From contig NZ_FZNW01000002.1 of NCBI RefSeq assembly GCF_900188115.1, positions 186,001-250,000 on the forward strand: a stretch of 64,000 nucleotides of DNA, written 5' to 3'. Below are positions 62,801-64,000 of the stretch, piece after piece (within the stretch, counting starts at the first letter, position 1; every line of letters begins with the position of its first letter). Below the pieces are notes generated by a model, which was not told the origin of the DNA, ran no database searches, and saw only the letters and a list, made by a program, of their open reading frames with translations. The position numbers and the translations under genes are program-made. This DNA comes from Haloechinothrix alba. GTDB lineage: Bacteria; Actinomycetota; Actinomycetes; Mycobacteriales; Pseudonocardiaceae.

Positions 62801-64000
62801 CCCGTTCCTTCGACAGCGCGGGCAGCGAGTGTTCGTCGATCGCTCCGGCCGCGGCGAGCGCGACCAGCTCACCGTAGCTGTGTCCGGCGTAGGCGTCCGG
62901 CCGGATCCCCAGCCTGCCGAGCAGGTAGTGCACCCCGAGGCCGGTCACCCCGAGCGCGGGTTGCGCCATCCTCGTGTCGCGCAGCCGCTCACGCTGGTCA
63001 CGCGCGGTCCCGGCATCGAACGCTGCCGGTGGGAACATGGCGGCATGGGTGTCCGGGTCCCGCACAGCGATGCGCCTGAGCTCGTCGAACGCGCCGAACA
63101 GCTCCGCCATCATTCCGGGGTACTGGCTCCCCTGGCCGGGGAACAGCACGGCCAGCTTGCCTTCCGGCTCCTCACCGGTCGCGCGGAACACGACTCCGTC
63201 GACGTCGGTGCGGCCGTCGAGGGCTGCCCGCAACGAGCCTGCGAGCTCGTCGAGGTCCGCCGCCACGATCGCGACCTGCACCGGCTCGGTTCCGCGATCC
63301 GATCGGGCCGATGCTGTGCAGGCCAGATCACGCAGCCTCCACGGCCTGCCGTGCGACTCGTTGGTTTCGACGAGAGCCGACAACCACTCCAGCTCGCCGT
63401 GCGCGGACGCGCGGTCGGCACCCCGGAAGGTGAACAGTTCCGCAGGCCAGTTCCACAGCCCGTGCCTGTTCGAATCAGCAGCGGAGTGCCCGGCGAGAAC
63501 GGCGTGGAAGTTGGTCCCGCCGAACCCGAAGGCACTCACCCCCGCGATCCTGTCCCTGGGAGCCGCCGCCCAGGGCACCGCCTGTTCCCGGAACACGAAC
63601 GGGCTGTGCTCCGGCGACCACGCGTGGTTGGGTTCGCCGATCGCCCTTGTGGGCGGGAGAATCCCGGTGTAGATGGCCATGGCGGACTTGATCAGCCCGG
63701 CGAGGCCCGCGGCGCACATGGTGTGGCCGATCTGCGACTTCACCGACCCGAGCACGCACGAACCCGGCTCGGTGCCCGCCTCGTCGAACAGCGTGGTCAG
63801 TGTCGTCAGTTCCGTACGGTCCCCGACGACGGTCCCCGTGCCGTGCGCCTCGACCAGGCCGACCTGGCGCGGCGATACGCCGGCGAGACCGTACGCCCGG
63901 TCCAACGCCCTGCGTTGCCCTTCCGGGCGAGGAGCGGTCAGGCCGAGAGCCTTACCGTCGCTACCACCGGCCACTCCCTTGATCACCGCGTATACCCGGT
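59895..64000 (-). CDS. Type I polyketide synthase KS-AT-ACP-KR, 5' end beyond the window
   Basis: Partial; coding enters at 64000 and the visible part is about 1365 residues. It begins inside a ketosynthase: EAHGTGTVVGD and SVKSQIGHTM hold two of the catalytic His; the Cys lies outside the window. Acyltransferase: LFPGQGSQYPGMM, GHSYGELVAL. A linker with EFLRNSREMVAAQRDVMLSYLG is of the type found before ACPs in PfaA and enediyne PKSs. Single ACP with DLSVDSIKR (Ser at about residue 791 of the visible part). Ketoreductase at the C-terminus: GGARGITARVA, the Ser in VVLFGSIAA and Tyr in GQADYAAAND. The domain order matches the front half of PUFA-type and enediyne synthases. The dehydratase is on the next gene. 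Confidence 0.88.
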   Translation of the reverse strand, partial: RVYAVIKGVAGGSDGKALGLTAPRPEGQRRALDRAYGLAGVSPRQVGLVEAHGTGTVVGDRTELTTLTTLFDEAGTEPGSCVLGSVKSQIGHTMCAAGLAGLIKSAMAIYTGILPPTRAIGEPNHAWSPEHSPFVFREQAVPWAAAPRDRIAGVSAFGFGGTNFHAVLAGHSAADSNRHGLWNWPAELFTFRGADRASAHGELEWLSALVETNESHGRPWRLRDLACTASARSDRGTEPVQVAIVAADLDELAGSLRAALDGRTDVDGVVFRATGEEPEGKLAVLFPGQGSQYPGMMAELFGAFDELRRIAVRDPDTHAAMFPPAAFDAGTARDQRERLRDTRMAQPALGVTGLGVHYLLGRLGIRPDAYAGHSYGELVALAAAGAIDEHSLPALSKERADAMVTAAGSDPGGMAAVRADRETVDGVLDGAPSLGSVVVANYNAPGQVVVSGPATGLDRAIELLSAMGLPVTRLNVACAFHSPVVEDAAGLFATALEPLPVGAPRTQVWSNRTASAYPGDGKAVRSELAAQIAAPVDFCGQIEAMYADGFRVFLEAGPGSVLGGLVGAVLGDRPHTVVGCDEAGGGLRGFLRAAATLAVSGSDVRTGWLFTGRDARDVSTSRAPGRPRWTVNGHLARTADGKVVPGGLFPADEVKGTVMFGDGPVGDTGPTDEVMSEFLRNSREMVAAQRDVMLSYLGADPGVPLEVPGRTDGERRAMDAGRDADRRTGQDDGQLQEPPPERRVPDDRVGADAGGQASAGDELARVVDVLARRTGYPPEMIEPDLDLEADLSVDSIKRTEVAGELIAGSPGGAPVSAEDLARTRTARAMAEALSGSAATAGTAPDTAGRDGAAGESATPAGENADAPATPVDAGRVPATQPPVRHVLRLEDAEAGDTEPADVLVGARVAVVGGCELAEHVADELSARGATAWVVADGTRYAAELESDDGDLDGLVVLNALDNDAEPSLPRDYPLFRCALARRPRWVLAVAPHGNGARASLGLRGLVRTLYKEHPGTRVRLVEVDRDEPVGMLASTVLSEMLTAGPDPVVAVEGGSRRSFRMVVAERGAPHADDRANGRPDPVSDMGLGPDSVVLLIGGARGITARVAQRLAADSGCRIRLAGRTPPPSEPEDAELAAAADLPALRSVLARRGRAGPQDIDLQAREILARREVTDTLAELSETAADVRYHTVDVTEPGSVRGLVKEIYAEDGRIDGVVYAAGVIEDRLVADKDTESFQRVYSTKVDGAGELLEGLADGGEPPSFVVLFGSIAAALGNRGQADYAAANDALEGIAARSPRPLSGRVRTIHWGPWAPAAEHGGMVTPELERSYAERGVSLMDPDAAIGELFAELAWGPADGVPIVTASGW

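Noticed and set aside
52249-64000. Enediyne biosynthesis cluster
   Set aside because: The domain order resembles an enediyne PKS, but the synthase is split, carries an extra AT, and none of the usual enediyne accessory genes or the TEBC-type thioesterase is visible.
1-64000. tRNA/rRNA genes, CRISPR arrays, IS elements, phage or plasmid functions
   Set aside because: I looked for T-loop-like motifs, regularly spaced repeats, transposase or integrase motifs and terminal inverted repeats and saw none. Programs such as tRNAscan-SE or ISfinder could still find weak cases.

Overview
The window comes from a high-GC actinobacterium, most likely a member of Pseudonocardiales. Supporting evidence: the rsmI/pmt divergent pair also found in mycobacteria, a full YrbEAB-MceABCDEF lipid-transport operon, PucR/DrrAB and LivFGHMK operons, many GTG starts, ATGA/GTGA/TGATG stop-start overlaps, and strong C/G third codon positions. 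Genus is not resolved. Several secreted proteins are very acidic, which would fit a salt-tolerant organism, but that is inference. I saw no tRNA, rRNA, CRISPR array, insertion sequence, plasmid origin or phage gene.

Layout. 1-9.7 kb: rsmI (its 3' end followed by two degenerate tandem copies of itself), protein O-mannosyltransferase, KtrB-KtrA potassium uptake, a membrane Ser/Thr kinase with its kinase domain at the C-terminus, a GH20 lipoprotein and a GAF-LuxR regulator. 10-16.9 kb: a six-gene Liv-type ABC operon with an acyl-CoA synthetase built in. 17-24.1 kb: alpha/beta hydrolase and divergent AraC regulator, an unknown gene with a PLP decarboxylase, a polytopic membrane protein and a Kelch protein. 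24.2-27.3 kb: a sigma factor fused to its own zinc-finger/membrane/extracytoplasmic tail, behind an L,D-transpeptidase, plus an acidic secreted protein. 27.6-34.2 kb: two secreted lipases, a fused hydantoinase/oxoprolinase and a 49-residue membrane miniprotein. 34.9-38 kb: PucR-DrrA-DrrB operon. 38-42 kb: four exported proteins of unknown function, one with an Ig-like module in foreign-looking codon usage.

42.6-52 kb: the Mce lipid importer operon (two YrbE permeases, six Mce proteins), bracketed by two paralogous secreted proteins (50711-51979 just upstream, 40608-42068 downstream). 52.2-64 kb: a polyketide/lipid locus on the minus strand. It reads KS-AT-ACP-KR synthase (cut by the window edge), AT-DH protein with a PPTase-like tail, free ACP, alpha/beta hydrolase, glycosyltransferase, and then, from its own promoter, an acyl-activating enzyme fused to an SRPBCC lipid-pocket domain. 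The predicted product is a glycosylated polyketide-type lipid.

The most interesting items are this split PfaA/enediyne-like synthase with the SRPBCC-ligase fusion, the Mce operon with its two secreted paralogues, and the codon-mosaic Ig-like insertion. Smaller items are the self-anchored sigma factor, the Liv/acyl-CoA synthetase operon and several clean palindromes in promoter regions.
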